From the NCBI RefSeq assembly GCF_014639235.1, contig NZ_BMFU01000006.1, positions 186,001 to 250,000 of the forward strand: DNA of 64,000 nucleotides, read 5' to 3'. This stretch comes from Paenibacillus silvae. GTDB lineage: Bacteria; Bacillota; Bacilli; Paenibacillales; Paenibacillaceae. Below the pieces are notes generated by a model that saw nothing but the letters and a program-made list of their open reading frames with translations, did not search any database and was not told the DNA's origin. Of this stretch, positions 8,635 to 17,916 are shown one piece after another (within the stretch, counting starts at the first letter, position 1; the number at the start of each line of letters is the position of its first letter). The position numbers were made by a program, and so were the translations under genes.

Positions 8635-8792
8635 TTGCTGGATTTTCGCGAGCGATCTTGTTATGTTAAACAACGTATAGTATAAAGCTGTACAACAATA
8701 ATCAATATAAATGCCACGAGTCACTCGTTGTGCTGCAGCGTTCATTTATACTTAACATCACGAGATGACTAAACCCAAGCAGGAGATTTTTT

Positions 8793-10625
8793 ATGAACTT
8801 TATTCGTAATCTTATCCGCAAAGCAGATCGAAGCAAAATGTATGTTTTTTTGCTCAGCTGTACCGGGATTGGCGTTTTTATCTATACGAACCAGTGGTCC
8901 TATTTCCACCTGACTACAGCTGAATGGGTCATGGTCTATACCATGCTGGGAGCTGCGCTCATCCTCGACTATTTTACATTCCAGATTCCCCCGAAGGGCA
9001 ATCAGCAATCCATGGATTCCTCAGTGTATCTTGCCTGTATATTTATGTTCGGCGGGGCCTTCAGTCTCTCGGTGCTGCTGCCAATCTCCATCATACTGTT
9101 AATCAAGGACCGCAAGCTCACATGGTGGAAGCATGTTGTCAACTTCAGTATTTACAGTCTCATGATTACGGGAGCTTCTGCCGTGTTCGAGTGGACAGGC
9201 GGACAAATCGGAGCTATTGACGGGTATAACCTGTTTCCTTATTTTGCAGCCCTAGCGGCTTATTTTATGATTAATACCATTACACTGGGACTGTTCTTTC
9301 TTTTTTCAACCAAGGATGCATTGCAGCAGATGAAACGGGTATTTGTAACCGAATCCCTTCTGGTGTATCTGTGTACGCTTATTTTGGCGCTGGTTCTTAC
9401 TATTCTGGTTGTACATAACGGCGTGCTCGGTCTGCTTTTATATCTGAGTCTCAGCATTCTGTTATCCCACGCCTTCAAACAGCTGTTCATCATGTACCAG
9501 TCTATTGAAGAAAAGGCAAATTCGGATCAGCGAACAGGTCTGTTCAATCATAGTTATTTCGAAAACATGCTGGAGATCGAGCTGAATACAGCACGCACAC
9601 AGGGAACACCGCTTTGTCTCGGACTGCTGGATATTGATGATTTCAAAAAATACAACGATCAGTTTGGTCACCTTCAGGGTGACAGCCTGCTGGCCTTGCT
9701 CGGAGATTTCCTGCTTCGCAAAACTGCGGGTACTCCCGTTACCGCTTTTCGCTATGGAGGCGAGGAGTTCACTCTGCTGATGCCAGGCATGGATATCGAT
9801 GAGTCCTACCGATTCATGAACAAGCTGCGGAAGCAGCTGAATGATACGCCATTTGAGGGGGTCGAGGTGCTGCCACATGGATGTCTATCCTTCTCCGGGG
9901 GAGTTGCCGCATATCAAGTGGATATGTATAACAAGTCTCAACTTGTTGATCAAGCCGACAAAGCGCTCTACTATGCCAAAAAGCAGGGCAAAAACAATGT
10001 GCATCGCTATGGAAGCAATGACGGCATGGAGCACGAGATCGATCTGGTTCAGGACGTCCGTGACATCGAGCAGCAGCTTAACCTGTTTCAATATAAAGAC
10101 ATGGATACGTTCAAACATTCCAAGAGGGTCTATAAGTACGCGCTGGATATAAGCGAGGTGCTCAAGCTGGACAATGTGGAGAAGCGGCGTTTTGTGCTCG
10201 GGGCCTTGATTCATGATATCGGGAAGCTGGAAATTCCGTGGTCCATTCTGAACAAAAAGGAAAAGCTGACCGCAGAAGAATGGGATACGATTAAAGGCCA
10301 TGTGACCTGGGGCAAAAAAATGGTGATGACGAACGATCGCTTCGCCGATCTGATTCCGTATATCGAACTGCATCATGAGCGCTACGATGGTCAAGGATAT
10401 CCTTACGGTCTGAAGGGGCAAGAGATTCCGAAGCTGTGCCGGATGCTGACCGTCATTGATTCCTTTGATGCCATGACAACCGAGCGCCCATATCAGGAGA
10501 CGAAAAATATAGAAGAAGCCATTGAGGAGCTTCGGGCCTGCTCTGGCACACAATTTGACCCGGAGCTTGCGGAGTTGTTTATCGGTTATATCGAGAAACG
10601 TACCGCTCATCAGCGATCTCCGTAG
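8793..10625 (+). CDS. Membrane GGDEF plus HD-GYP cyclic-di-GMP signalling protein
   Basis: The 610-residue protein has roughly eight hydrophobic segments in residues 15-225, like a membrane sensor. A GGDEF domain follows (about 240-400), with GGEEF at residues 322-326, an active-site form compatible with diguanylate cyclase activity. The C-terminal HD-GYP-type phosphodiesterase domain (about 420-600) has the HD pair at 474-475 in LIHDIGKLEIP and HHERYDGQGYPYGLKGQEIP. It may therefore both make and break c-di-GMP in response to a signal sensed in the membrane. AGGAG precedes the ATG, and a terminator ends the gene. It stands alone, so its targets are unknown. Confidence 0.93.
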   Translation: MNFIRNLIRKADRSKMYVFLLSCTGIGVFIYTNQWSYFHLTTAEWVMVYTMLGAALILDYFTFQIPPKGNQQSMDSSVYLACIFMFGGAFSLSVLLPISIILLIKDRKLTWWKHVVNFSIYSLMITGASAVFEWTGGQIGAIDGYNLFPYFAALAAYFMINTITLGLFFLFSTKDALQQMKRVFVTESLLVYLCTLILALVLTILVVHNGVLGLLLYLSLSILLSHAFKQLFIMYQSIEEKANSDQRTGLFNHSYFENMLEIELNTARTQGTPLCLGLLDIDDFKKYNDQFGHLQGDSLLALLGDFLLRKTAGTPVTAFRYGGEEFTLLMPGMDIDESYRFMNKLRKQLNDTPFEGVEVLPHGCLSFSGGVAAYQVDMYNKSQLVDQADKALYYAKKQGKNNVHRYGSNDGMEHEIDLVQDVRDIEQQLNLFQYKDMDTFKHSKRVYKYALDISEVLKLDNVEKRRFVLGALIHDIGKLEIPWSILNKKEKLTAEEWDTIKGHVTWGKKMVMTNDRFADLIPYIELHHERYDGQGYPYGLKGQEIPKLCRMLTVIDSFDAMTTERPYQETKNIEEAIEELRACSGTQFDPELAELFIGYIEKRTAHQRSP

Positions 10626-10648
10626 ACACCCCGCTCAAGAAACGTCAA

Positions 10649-10686
10649 AGCGCTATCCCATATATACAGGGATAGCGCCATTTTCA
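10649..10686 (+). terminator. Rho-independent terminator
   Basis: AGCGCTATCCC (10649-10659) pairs with GGGATAGCGCC (10669-10679), followed by TTTT. The A-rich side could also serve the convergent small gene at 10738-10926. Confidence 0.75.
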
Positions 10687-10737
10687 TTTTCGTCGTGATG
10701 GAAATCTCATATCAGATGCATGGAATGCATGCTGAAT

Positions 10738-10926
10738 TCAGTCCTGTGATGTTTCTTCGCTGCTCATCGTATTGAGTTCATGTGAGGTCTGATGCAGCTC
10801 TTTGATCATCTGCTGCAAAAACATGTTGTCCTGGCGACTGATCCCGTGCTGATTGTCTTGAATAAGCATCTGGTGAATGTTTTTCTTGAGCAATTCACTG
10901 CGACGTTCCAATACTTCTTGACTCAT
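10738..10926 (-). CDS. Small charged protein of unknown function, 62 residues
   Basis: The 62-residue product is hydrophilic and largely helical (RRSELLKKNIHQMLIQ, MFLQQMIKELHQTSHELN). It superficially recalls Spo0E-like proteins in size but lacks the SxxLDxLI phosphatase motif seen in the two Spo0E-like genes at 39242 and 43142. AAGGAG lies 12 bases before the ATG, a long spacing. It is convergent with the GGDEF/HD-GYP gene. Function unknown. Confidence 0.6.
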   Translation of the reverse strand: MSQEVLERRSELLKKNIHQMLIQDNQHGISRQDNMFLQQMIKELHQTSHELNTMSSEETSQD

Positions 10927-11234
10927 GTTGTTGCGTCACTCCTTAACATGTTTTGTAATGATTTCTCGTTCTATATAAGTATAGAGGAGCTTCCTTCATA
11001 GCGAAAACAGGCAGAGCCCTCCTGAGAAGAGCACATCAAGCCTCACCTAGCCTGACAACATTTCACCCTGTGTCATTCTTAGATATGCTACTATATACTC
11101 CATGATCCTGCCCGCTTTCCTGCCAATGGCCTGGACTAGGGTCTTGGACAAGGTTGCGTTATAATGATCTGTATGAAAAAGTTACAGCCTGCTGCAGTAT
11201 GATGTATCCAGCCCTTAAAAGGAGTTAAGTATAT
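10927..11234. other. Intergenic region with a promoter for the two-component system
   Basis: No gene is visible. TATAAT at 11160-11165 is a perfect -10, but the -35 17 bp upstream is poor (TAGGGT), which fits an activated promoter. AAAAGGAG at 11217-11224 is the ribosome-binding site of the kinase gene. Confidence 0.4.
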
Positions 11235-12065
11235 ATGTCCTACAAACAGATTAAATGGATGATTCTGCTGATTCCCACGATCACTGTGGGATTATGGGAG
11301 TATATTCGCCACCAGTTTCTGATGCCTTATCTGTCGATGGATGCCGGAAACTGGCTGACACCTGTCATCGTTTACCTGGTCAGTGTAACGCTGCTAAGCC
11401 GTTTGTTCCGCATGCTGGAAAGTGCAAGGGCCGCTCTGGAGCAGGAACGAGCATCCAAGACTGCTCTTGCAGCCCGTGATCAGCTGGCGCGTGAACTGCA
11501 TGATGGCATCTCACAATCCTTGTTCCTGCTCTCTGTCAAAGCCGACAAGGCAGGACGGAGCCTCAGCGGCACAAGTCACGAGCAGGAAATACGCGAGATT
11601 CAGAAAACGGTACACGAAGTCAATACATATGTAAGACAGGCAATTGCTCAGTTACGATATGTACCTTCTCCCATTGCTGATCCTGAAGCGGTTGCCCTGC
11701 TAGCGCAGGTTGAATCCATCGTCAGCGATACTTTGCCTGAAGCAGACGTGCAATGGCATTGGACTGAAATTTCTCTCTCCCCCAAGGAACAAGTGGAGCT
11801 GCTGGCCTGTATTCGGGAAGCGCTGCTGAACGTACACAAGCATGCGAAGGCTACCAAGGTGCAAGTTCATGCAGAGGGCAGCATCTCTGACTGGTCTGTT
11901 CACATACAAGACAATGGCATAGGTCTTCAGGGAGACCCAATGCTGCTCAAAGACCGCTACGGCCTGCGAATTACAAAGGAGCGAGCCGAGCAGATGGGCT
12001 GGATATTCCGGCTGGAATCCAGGCCCGGCGATACGCGAATGATCATCGGAAAGGGGCACACATAA
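11235..12065 (+). CDS. Sensor histidine kinase, NarL/DesK type (HisKA_3)
   Basis: The 276-residue kinase has two transmembrane helices (about residues 9-28 and 41-58), a short coiled region, then the HisKA_3 dimerisation box with the phospho-accepting histidine at residue 89 (ARELHDGISQS). The C-terminal ATPase domain shows an N box (REALLNVHKHAKAT) and a G box (QDNGIGLQGD). There is almost no extracellular domain, so it probably senses the membrane or works with another membrane protein, as LiaS- or DesK-like kinases do. The regulator gene starts one base after its stop. Confidence 0.92.
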   Translation: MSYKQIKWMILLIPTITVGLWEYIRHQFLMPYLSMDAGNWLTPVIVYLVSVTLLSRLFRMLESARAALEQERASKTALAARDQLARELHDGISQSLFLLSVKADKAGRSLSGTSHEQEIREIQKTVHEVNTYVRQAIAQLRYVPSPIADPEAVALLAQVESIVSDTLPEADVQWHWTEISLSPKEQVELLACIREALLNVHKHAKATKVQVHAEGSISDWSVHIQDNGIGLQGDPMLLKDRYGLRITKERAEQMGWIFRLESRPGDTRMIIGKGHT

Positions 12066-12066
12066 T

Positions 12067-12723
12067 ATGGAACTGGTTCGTGTACTTGTCGTGGACGATC
12101 ACGCGCATGCACGTGAAGCGATCTGCAGCATTTTATCCGAGGATAGCCTGTTTGAAGTCATTGGCACCGCGAGGAACGGACAGGAGGCACTGGAGCTGAC
12201 GGAGCAATGGATGCCTGATCTTATCCTTATGGATGTACAGATGCCTGATATGGATGGACTGGAAGCAACCAGACAGATCAAGCTTCGTTTCCCATACGTT
12301 ATCATTGTGATGGTGACGGTATCCGATGATGTCACGTATCTTTTTGAAGCATTGAAGCAAGGCGCCCAAGGTTATCTGCGCAAAAATCTGTCTCCCTCCA
12401 CCTGGCTGGAATACCTCCGGGCAATTGTCAGTGACGATGCACCGCTCAGCAAGGAGCTGGCATATCGCATTTTGCAGGAGTTTCCGGCCCCTCGTCAGGA
12501 GGATGTACAGGAAAACCCGTTAACCGCGCGTGAGCTGGAGATTTTACAGTGGGTATCAGCCGGCTATACCAATCGCGAAATTGCCGAGCAGTTAGGTATC
12601 TCCGATCAGACCGTGAAGAATCATCTGAAGAACATTCTGCAAAAGCTGCAGCTTGATAACCGGGTCCAGCTTACCCGTTATGCGCTGGAGAGCGGGCTTG
12701 CCGGACGCAAGCCGCGTAAGTAA
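12067..12723 (+). CDS. Response regulator, NarL/LuxR family
   Basis: The 218-residue protein has a receiver domain (residues 5-120) with the acidic pocket Asp10-Asp11, the phosphorylation site at Asp56 (LILMDVQMPDMDG) and a LuxR-type HTH (about 150-210) with LTARELEILQWVSAGYTNRE and ISDQTVKNHLKNIL. It is the partner of the kinase encoded one base upstream. Targets are not evident; the copper pair downstream is separated by 277 bases and a long palindrome. Confidence 0.94.
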   Translation: MELVRVLVVDDHAHAREAICSILSEDSLFEVIGTARNGQEALELTEQWMPDLILMDVQMPDMDGLEATRQIKLRFPYVIIVMVTVSDDVTYLFEALKQGAQGYLRKNLSPSTWLEYLRAIVSDDAPLSKELAYRILQEFPAPRQEDVQENPLTARELEILQWVSAGYTNREIAEQLGISDQTVKNHLKNILQKLQLDNRVQLTRYALESGLAGRKPRK

Positions 12724-12798
12724 GGCTCCGAATTGTCCAGACGACGGAAAGATCTGAATACACGAACAATGGATGATAACATGCGTTCAGCAGGTTAT

Positions 12799-12826
12799 GC
12801 TGTGCGCTATGTAATAGCGCAGCAGC
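12799..12826. repeat. Long GC-rich hairpin without a T tract
   Basis: GCTGTGCGCTAT (12799-12810) pairs with ATAGCGCAGCAGC (12814-12826), leaving a 3-base loop. No T run follows, so it is either a weak terminator of the two-component operon, an RNA-stability hairpin or an operator. Confidence 0.45.
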
Positions 12827-13000
12827 AGCACACATGTCATTTCATGCATTTGTCACAATTATGCGGAAAACCATGATTTTTTATAGCCCAATGTAGTCAT
12901 ACGCCTTCATTTTGGACAAAGTTATAATGGTATAGATTGTGCGCGAATGAACAATCATGGGAATAACCCGTAAATCTATAACCTGAGGGTGATGATTTTT

Positions 13001-14716
13001 TTGAATACGAAGAGCTTGACCCTGCGATGGAACAAGCGTCATTGGGTACTGCTCACCAGCCTGCTGCTGGTGCTCTGCCTTGTGATGCCGCAATGGGCCT
13101 CTGCTCATGCTTACGTGGTAAAGGCGTCGCCGGAGGAAAATGAACTGCTCGTCACCGCACCACAGCGCTTGACGCTGGAGTTTAATGAATCACTGCAGAC
13201 CGCCTTTTATAATATTAAAATTACCGATCCGGATGGCAATCAGGCGGACGACGGCAATGTACAGATCGACCCGCAGCGCCCGCATATTCTGGAAACCGGT
13301 CTACGCTCCGGGCTAGGCGATGGCACCTACACTGTCAGCTGGAAAGCGGTATCTGCCGATGGCCATCCGATCTCTGGAGCGTATGTGTTCCATATCGGAG
13401 AACCATCCGGCTCACCTGCGGGTTTGAAGGACCTTGCATCCGGTTCGGGTGCTGCTGGCGGACCCCTGAAATGGATCGTTTCGTTTACGGACTGGATTCA
13501 ATATCTTGGATTATCCGTTATGCTGGGCATTCTGGCCTTTCTACTGCTGCGAATTGCCCCCGCATCGCTGCAGCGTGAACCGATGGATGTGCCAGGCAGT
13601 TACAAGCTGCTGTGGATCAGCTATGGTGCTGCATCCTTCGCCGCACTGGTAAGCCTTCCACTGAACACGCTGTACGAGTCTGGTGTCGATCTGAATCAAT
13701 TCAGCTGGGCTCTGATCGGCAGTGCACTCAAGCTCACATCCTTCGGGCAGATCTGGATGTTGCAGATGCTGATCGCCCTGCTAATCGCCGTAACGCTTTT
13801 ATCCGGCTATGATCTGGACCGAACCATCCGTGTACGCATCTGGTCCTCATACGGAACACTGCTGCTTGTACTGGGCTGGCTGCTCACACACGCCATGACA
13901 GGGCATCCTGCAGCTGCGGAGCAGCGTGTGCTTGCAGTGACTATGAACTTCGTACATCTGGTGGCCGCTGCATTCTGGATCGGGGCTCTCACCGCCATGG
14001 CTGTATGCTTGCCGCTGCTTACAAATCGGCTTCCTGCCAAAGTACGTGGCGAGATTTACTGGGTTACGCTGCGCAGATTTATGGCTTGGGGAATGGGTGC
14101 CGTCGCCGTTCTGGTTGCTACCGGCATCTATGGCAGTCTGGTCATCCTGCCTGCACCAGTGCTAACCTCTCTCTTTACGACAGCCTACGGTCTTGTGCTG
14201 ATTGGCAAGATCGCGCTGCTTGTGGTGATGCTTGTATTTGCAGGGTATCATACCAAGAGGGCAAAAGCAGCCACAGGAGAACGTTTATCCCGCAGCCTCA
14301 AGGCTGAACTTGCTGCAGGTGCCATAATACTTGCACTGGCGGCAATCCTGACACATCTCTCTCCAGGCCAGCCAGCGTCAGCGGGACCTTACCAAGGGAC
14401 AGAGACAACAGAAGATGGCTCGGTAATTACACTTCAGGTCAGCCCAAACGTAACGGGAGAGAATCAGTTTGAAGTCAGCATCAAGAGAGCAGATGGCAGT
14501 GTGGTCAAGGACCTTGAACAGGTCACATTGTCCCTGACACATCTAGATATGGATATGGGCATCTACGAGATCACCATTCCTAAGAATGAGACCGGCATCT
14601 ACAAGGCAGATGACTACATCTCCATGCCGGGAAACTGGAGCATTAAAGTGCATGCGTTGACACGATCGCTCGATGCGCTCGATGCCGAGTTCAGCATCAA
14701 AGCAGCAAAGCCATGA
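13001..14716 (+). CDS. ycnJ: CopC-CopD fusion copper transport protein (YcnJ type)
   Basis: The protein has a signal peptide ending in ASAHA, so the mature chain starts with His as CopC copper sites do. An extracellular CopC domain follows (to about residue 130, with SADGHPISGAYVFHIGEP), then a CopD membrane domain of about eight helices (with FVHLVAAAFWIGALTAMAV) and an extracellular YtkA-like C-terminal domain (about 480-570, with THLDMDMGIYEI). It is thought to bind and import copper across the membrane. The frame is open from GTG 12989, but GAGGGTGAT fits the TTG at 13001 best, giving 571 residues. It is paired with ycnI, as in B. subtilis. Confidence 0.9.
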   Translation: MNTKSLTLRWNKRHWVLLTSLLLVLCLVMPQWASAHAYVVKASPEENELLVTAPQRLTLEFNESLQTAFYNIKITDPDGNQADDGNVQIDPQRPHILETGLRSGLGDGTYTVSWKAVSADGHPISGAYVFHIGEPSGSPAGLKDLASGSGAAGGPLKWIVSFTDWIQYLGLSVMLGILAFLLLRIAPASLQREPMDVPGSYKLLWISYGAASFAALVSLPLNTLYESGVDLNQFSWALIGSALKLTSFGQIWMLQMLIALLIAVTLLSGYDLDRTIRVRIWSSYGTLLLVLGWLLTHAMTGHPAAAEQRVLAVTMNFVHLVAAAFWIGALTAMAVCLPLLTNRLPAKVRGEIYWVTLRRFMAWGMGAVAVLVATGIYGSLVILPAPVLTSLFTTAYGLVLIGKIALLVVMLVFAGYHTKRAKAATGERLSRSLKAELAAGAIILALAAILTHLSPGQPASAGPYQGTETTEDGSVITLQVSPNVTGENQFEVSIKRADGSVVKDLEQVTLSLTHLDMDMGIYEITIPKNETGIYKADDYISMPGNWSIKVHALTRSLDALDAEFSIKAAKP

Positions 14717-14784
14717 AGTCATGTATTCGGCATTTAAGCAGCACAAGATATATTTTCCACACCGAATTGAGAGGGGTTTTATCT

Positions 14785-15570
14785 TTGAAGAAAACATCAT
14801 GGTTATCCAAACTAACATCGACCGTAGCGGCAGGTGCAGCAGCTTTTATGCTGTTTGCAAGCTTTGCGAGTGCTCACGTCACCGTAAATCCATCCAATGC
14901 ACAGACAGGTGCATGGCAGATGTACACCATTAAGGTGCCATCCGAGAAAGAACTGCCAACCACCAAAATTACACTGAAAGTCCCGAAAGAGGTTACGTTC
15001 AAGCAATATCAGCCGCTGACGGGCTGGAAAATTTCTACCGAAAAAAACGACTCGAAAGAAGTGACCTCCATTACGTGGGAGGTTGACGGAGATAACCAGG
15101 GCATTCTGGCTGGACAATTCCAGCAGTTCAACTTTGTTGCACAAAACCCGAAGAATGAAGCAGAAGTGGCCTGGGATGCTTTTCAATACTACAGCGACGG
15201 AAGCATTGTAGAATGGACAGGCCAGCCTGACGACAACAATCCGCACAGCATCACCACGATTAGTGAAGACCCTGCAGTTGCGGGTAATGCCGCAGCAAGT
15301 GACGGGCATGACAGCGCAGGTACCGCAGGCAGCACGTCAGGTAGCGCATCGAACGATACAGCCTCCGACACTGTAACGGATGGCAAAAAAGCAAATGACG
15401 ACACCACTCTCGGAGATGCGCTCTCCGATACGGTAACAGGTCAACCTAACAACACGGATACGGATACGGGAACACTGAAGCTGCAGCAAGCAACGCTGAT
15501 TGTCTCCATTCTGGCTCTGATCATGTCCTTCCTGGGCATCGCACTCGCAACACGTCGCAAAAAGCGTTAA
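14785..15570 (+). CDS. ycnI: YcnI family copper-binding membrane protein (DUF1775)
   Basis: The TTG at 14785 is chosen because GAGAGGGG lies nine bases upstream and a good signal peptide follows directly; the frame also opens at 14713, overlapping ycnJ. The 261-residue product has mature N terminus AHVTVNPSNAQTG; the N-terminal His and TGAW region are the mononuclear copper site of the DUF1775 family. A Ser/Thr/Asp-rich linker (about residues 165-225) leads to one C-terminal transmembrane helix and a basic tail (RRKKR). It probably delivers copper to or from YcnJ at the outer membrane face. A strong terminator ends the pair. Confidence 0.9.
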   Translation: MKKTSWLSKLTSTVAAGAAAFMLFASFASAHVTVNPSNAQTGAWQMYTIKVPSEKELPTTKITLKVPKEVTFKQYQPLTGWKISTEKNDSKEVTSITWEVDGDNQGILAGQFQQFNFVAQNPKNEAEVAWDAFQYYSDGSIVEWTGQPDDNNPHSITTISEDPAVAGNAAASDGHDSAGTAGSTSGSASNDTASDTVTDGKKANDDTTLGDALSDTVTGQPNNTDTDTGTLKLQQATLIVSILALIMSFLGIALATRRKKR

Positions 15571-15622
15571 TTCACTATTGAATAAGCAGCTTCATCATGG
15601 AATGAACAGCTAACTCTCATGT

Positions 15623-15676
15623 AAAAAGGAGTCTGCGCCATAAGGGAACATCCCTTTGGTGCAAGACTCCTTTTTA
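15623..15676. terminator. Bidirectional terminator between ycnI and the type VII module
   Basis: AAAAAGGAGTCTGCGCCA pairs with GGTGCAAGACTCCTTTTT, with an inner AAGGGA/TCCCTT stem. A and T runs on both sides allow termination of ycnI and of the convergent gene at 15733. Confidence 0.85.
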
Positions 15677-15732
15677 ACATAGAATGATGATTCGATGTAT
15701 GCCACCCGCAATATGGCAATACACGCTGGTTT

Positions 15733-16005
15733 TTAACGCTGCTGATCCGTTTGAATCATCACTTCAATGTACTGATTCAAGCTCCGCTTCTGCATTTCTA
15801 TGGCTTGAATACGCTTAGCCAGGCCTGCGAAAAACTCTTCAATCTGCTGCCTCGTATGATCGGCAGATTGTCCTTTCCAATCGTTCAGACGGCTGTACAG
15901 CGCTCTGGCCTCCTGCTCATCCGCTTGCATGCGAATCAGCAGCTGTGACAGCTCTTTCTCCGCAATCCGCAGATCATTCAGTTCCACCAGCAATTGTCCG
16001 CTCAT
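15733..16005 (-). CDS. Small helical WXG100-like protein, probable type VII secretion partner
   Basis: The 90-residue product is predicted to be a helical hairpin: a long amphipathic helix (about residues 1-42), a turn at NDWKGQSAD with a W-x-G motif (residues 42-44) and a second helix (about 50-88). This is the plan of WXG100-type proteins that pair with substrates of the type VII secretion system. It lies 67 bases after a lipase gene whose C-terminal domain is also helical, in the same direction. I infer it forms a helical complex with that domain. Its size and position match the small partner proteins of TslA loci in staphylococci, though only one such gene is seen here. Confidence 0.7.
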   Translation of the reverse strand: MSGQLLVELNDLRIAEKELSQLLIRMQADEQEARALYSRLNDWKGQSADHTRQQIEEFFAGLAKRIQAIEMQKRSLNQYIEVMIQTDQQR

Positions 16006-16072
16006 CCGTGGTTCCCTCCCCCTCAGTGCACGTTCTTACCTTGAATGCTCATCTCCAGCCTGCCATATATAA

Positions 16073-17410
16073 TTAGTTAAAATGTACCGGGCTCTCATCC
16101 GCCTGCCGGAAAGCCTCCGCCTTTTCCTCAATAAAGTTCAGGAACTGGCTTGTATGCTTCATATGCCACGTGCTCAACTCCTGAATGGATGCGTCTAACT
16201 GAGTCACAATAGGCTCCAGCCTGCGGCTGCGACTTGAATGTAAATATTGAGCCATACGTGTCCGCACCTGATTCAGCTCGGCATTGCATTGCTGGGCATT
16301 TTGTTTCCAGCGGGAAGCCACACTTTTCAGTTCTTCCGGCGTAACCTGAATTAGGCCAGACCCCAGCGCTGCTGCCATACCTCTGCCCGCACCGCCTCTT
16401 AGTCCCATCGGGCCTACCGCTTTGCTGAGCGGTCCGAGATTCTCCATAAGCCTTGGCGAATAACGAACACGCTCACCCGTGATCGGATCATACAATTCGT
16501 TGGAAATATATCCATTCTTGAAGTTATACTGATCCAGGCTGTGGTAGTTTCCCCCCCCAAAGGTATTCTTAATTTTATCAATTAGACTTACACCATTATT
16601 GGCATCTGCGTAATTCGAATCGATATAATACGTGGAACCCACATGACGATCATATCCGCCTAACGTTCCGCTGGCGACCAGATCGCCCGGACTCGCATAG
16701 TTCACCACTTGTCCATCCAGCTCGCCCGCTTCGACCCTGCGACGCATTTCGGGCGTCAGATTGCCCATAACCGAAGGTGCGCTGAATGTAACCGCAGGAA
16801 GGCCTGTATAAGCAGAGGCATACTGTGCATCCCCACCGCCAAGAGAGTGTCCTGTCAGAGAGAAATTCAGATCGCTATACTTTTCTTTCATATGGTTCGC
16901 GTAATCTTCCGACTGGTACATCTGGTTCGCCCAGCCCGTAGGCGAATAGGTCTTTTCAATATCCTTTACGCGATCGCCCGTCCAGTTTTGTACGTCTCTT
17001 ACCCGGTCGCCCGCCCAGTTCTCCACTTTGGAAATCCCTGTGGAGTCTTTGATATTTTGAACGCCTCTATCGAGCCAATCCGGTGTCAGGCTGTCTACAA
17101 ATTGTGCCGCATCTTGTTGACCTTTGCGGATCAACTCTCCGCCCCCGATGCGTCCATCCATGATAAAGTCAGGCACCGACCGGTCCAAAGAGGCACTCCC
17201 CTCGGTTCCCCGGTAGGCAATGACCGCTTCCTTGGTCTCCGGATTATAGAAGGTCACGGCATCGAACCCGGAAAATTTATTGCTTTCTGTGCCCTCCAGC
17301 ACTTGCCACCCGGGAAGCTCGGTCAGGCGGTCACCTGCCTTTTGATCCTGATAGGCTAACTCCGATAAAGTTTTGTACGTTTCATCATCGATGTTCCTGC
17401 CGTTACTCAA
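16073..17410 (-). CDS. Lipase-like type VII secretion substrate with C-terminal targeting domain (TslA-like)
   Basis: The 445-residue protein has an N-terminal alpha/beta-hydrolase lipase domain (about 1-300). It carries AVIAYRGTEG near residue 65 and the nucleophile elbow GHSLGGG, Ser189, followed by VTFSAPSVMG. A tandem 11-residue motif (NWAGDRVRD, NWTGDRVKD) lies at 131-150. A Gly-rich hinge (about 330-345) leads to a helical C-terminal domain (about 350-440, VTPEELKSVASRWKQNA) like WXG/LXG targeting domains. This toxin-first, targeting-last order is that of TslA, the reverse-architecture type VII phospholipase toxin of Staphylococcus. A lipoprotein gene precedes it and a small helical partner gene follows. 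There is no signal peptide, which fits type VII export. Confidence 0.82.
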   Translation of the reverse strand: MSNGRNIDDETYKTLSELAYQDQKAGDRLTELPGWQVLEGTESNKFSGFDAVTFYNPETKEAVIAYRGTEGSASLDRSVPDFIMDGRIGGGELIRKGQQDAAQFVDSLTPDWLDRGVQNIKDSTGISKVENWAGDRVRDVQNWTGDRVKDIEKTYSPTGWANQMYQSEDYANHMKEKYSDLNFSLTGHSLGGGDAQYASAYTGLPAVTFSAPSVMGNLTPEMRRRVEAGELDGQVVNYASPGDLVASGTLGGYDRHVGSTYYIDSNYADANNGVSLIDKIKNTFGGGNYHSLDQYNFKNGYISNELYDPITGERVRYSPRLMENLGPLSKAVGPMGLRGGAGRGMAAALGSGLIQVTPEELKSVASRWKQNAQQCNAELNQVRTRMAQYLHSSRSRRLEPIVTQLDASIQELSTWHMKHTSQFLNFIEEKAEAFRQADESPVHFN

Positions 17411-17427
17411 TCACTGCACCTCCCCTT

Positions 17428-17769
17428 TTATTTGGCGTATGGATCATGACCATTAGCTTTAATGACTTCTTCCAGCTCAGGACTGATTACAAGATTTTTG
17501 GTGATTTTTTTCTTATAGTCGTACGATATGCCAAAGTTCTGATCCTCATGATCCTTCACATGCCCTTTAAGTCCGATCTGCGACATCGCCATCTCTGGCA
17601 GCAGTTCCTTGCTTGTAACTACCACATCCAGTTCAAACTTTTCTTTAAAGTGCTGCACCACAACTTTCTCAGCCTCCTGGTACAACGCCTGTTTCTCACT
17701 TTCGGTCATCTTCTGACACCCTCCCAGCAATATAGTGAACACCATCATCAGTGCGAATAAACTTCTCAT
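17428..17769 (-). CDS. Small lipoprotein, candidate immunity protein for the lipase
   Basis: From the ATG at 17769 the product is 113 residues, with a lipoprotein signal MRSLFALMMVFTILLGGCQK (lipidated Cys18). The mature part is small and charged, with ELDVVVTSKELLPEMAMSQI and a YDYKKKITKN segment. The frame is open further upstream, but the hydrophobic signal begins here. AAAGGGGG lies rather far upstream and better fits an in-frame ATT, so the exact start is uncertain. It lies 17 bases upstream of the lipase gene, the place expected for an immunity lipoprotein (as TilA is for TslA). No sequence family was recognised, so the role rests on context. Confidence 0.7.
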   Translation of the reverse strand: MRSLFALMMVFTILLGGCQKMTESEKQALYQEAEKVVVQHFKEKFELDVVVTSKELLPEMAMSQIGLKGHVKDHEDQNFGISYDYKKKITKNLVISPELEEVIKANGHDPYAK

Positions 17770-17916
17770 CCATGTTGTGCGCGGAATAGCAATTCCCCCT
17801 TTTGGCTCAAACCTATGTAAGTAAAGAGCGCCCCCTCCACCTGTTACATGCATCATAGTACAAAATCAACATAAGACACATCCGCTCACAGGAGCGTTTT
17901 CCTGAAACTTTTCTCC

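Noticed and set aside
10738..10926. Assignment as a third Spo0E-like phosphatase
   Set aside because: The SxxLDxLI core present in the 39242 and 43142 proteins is missing.
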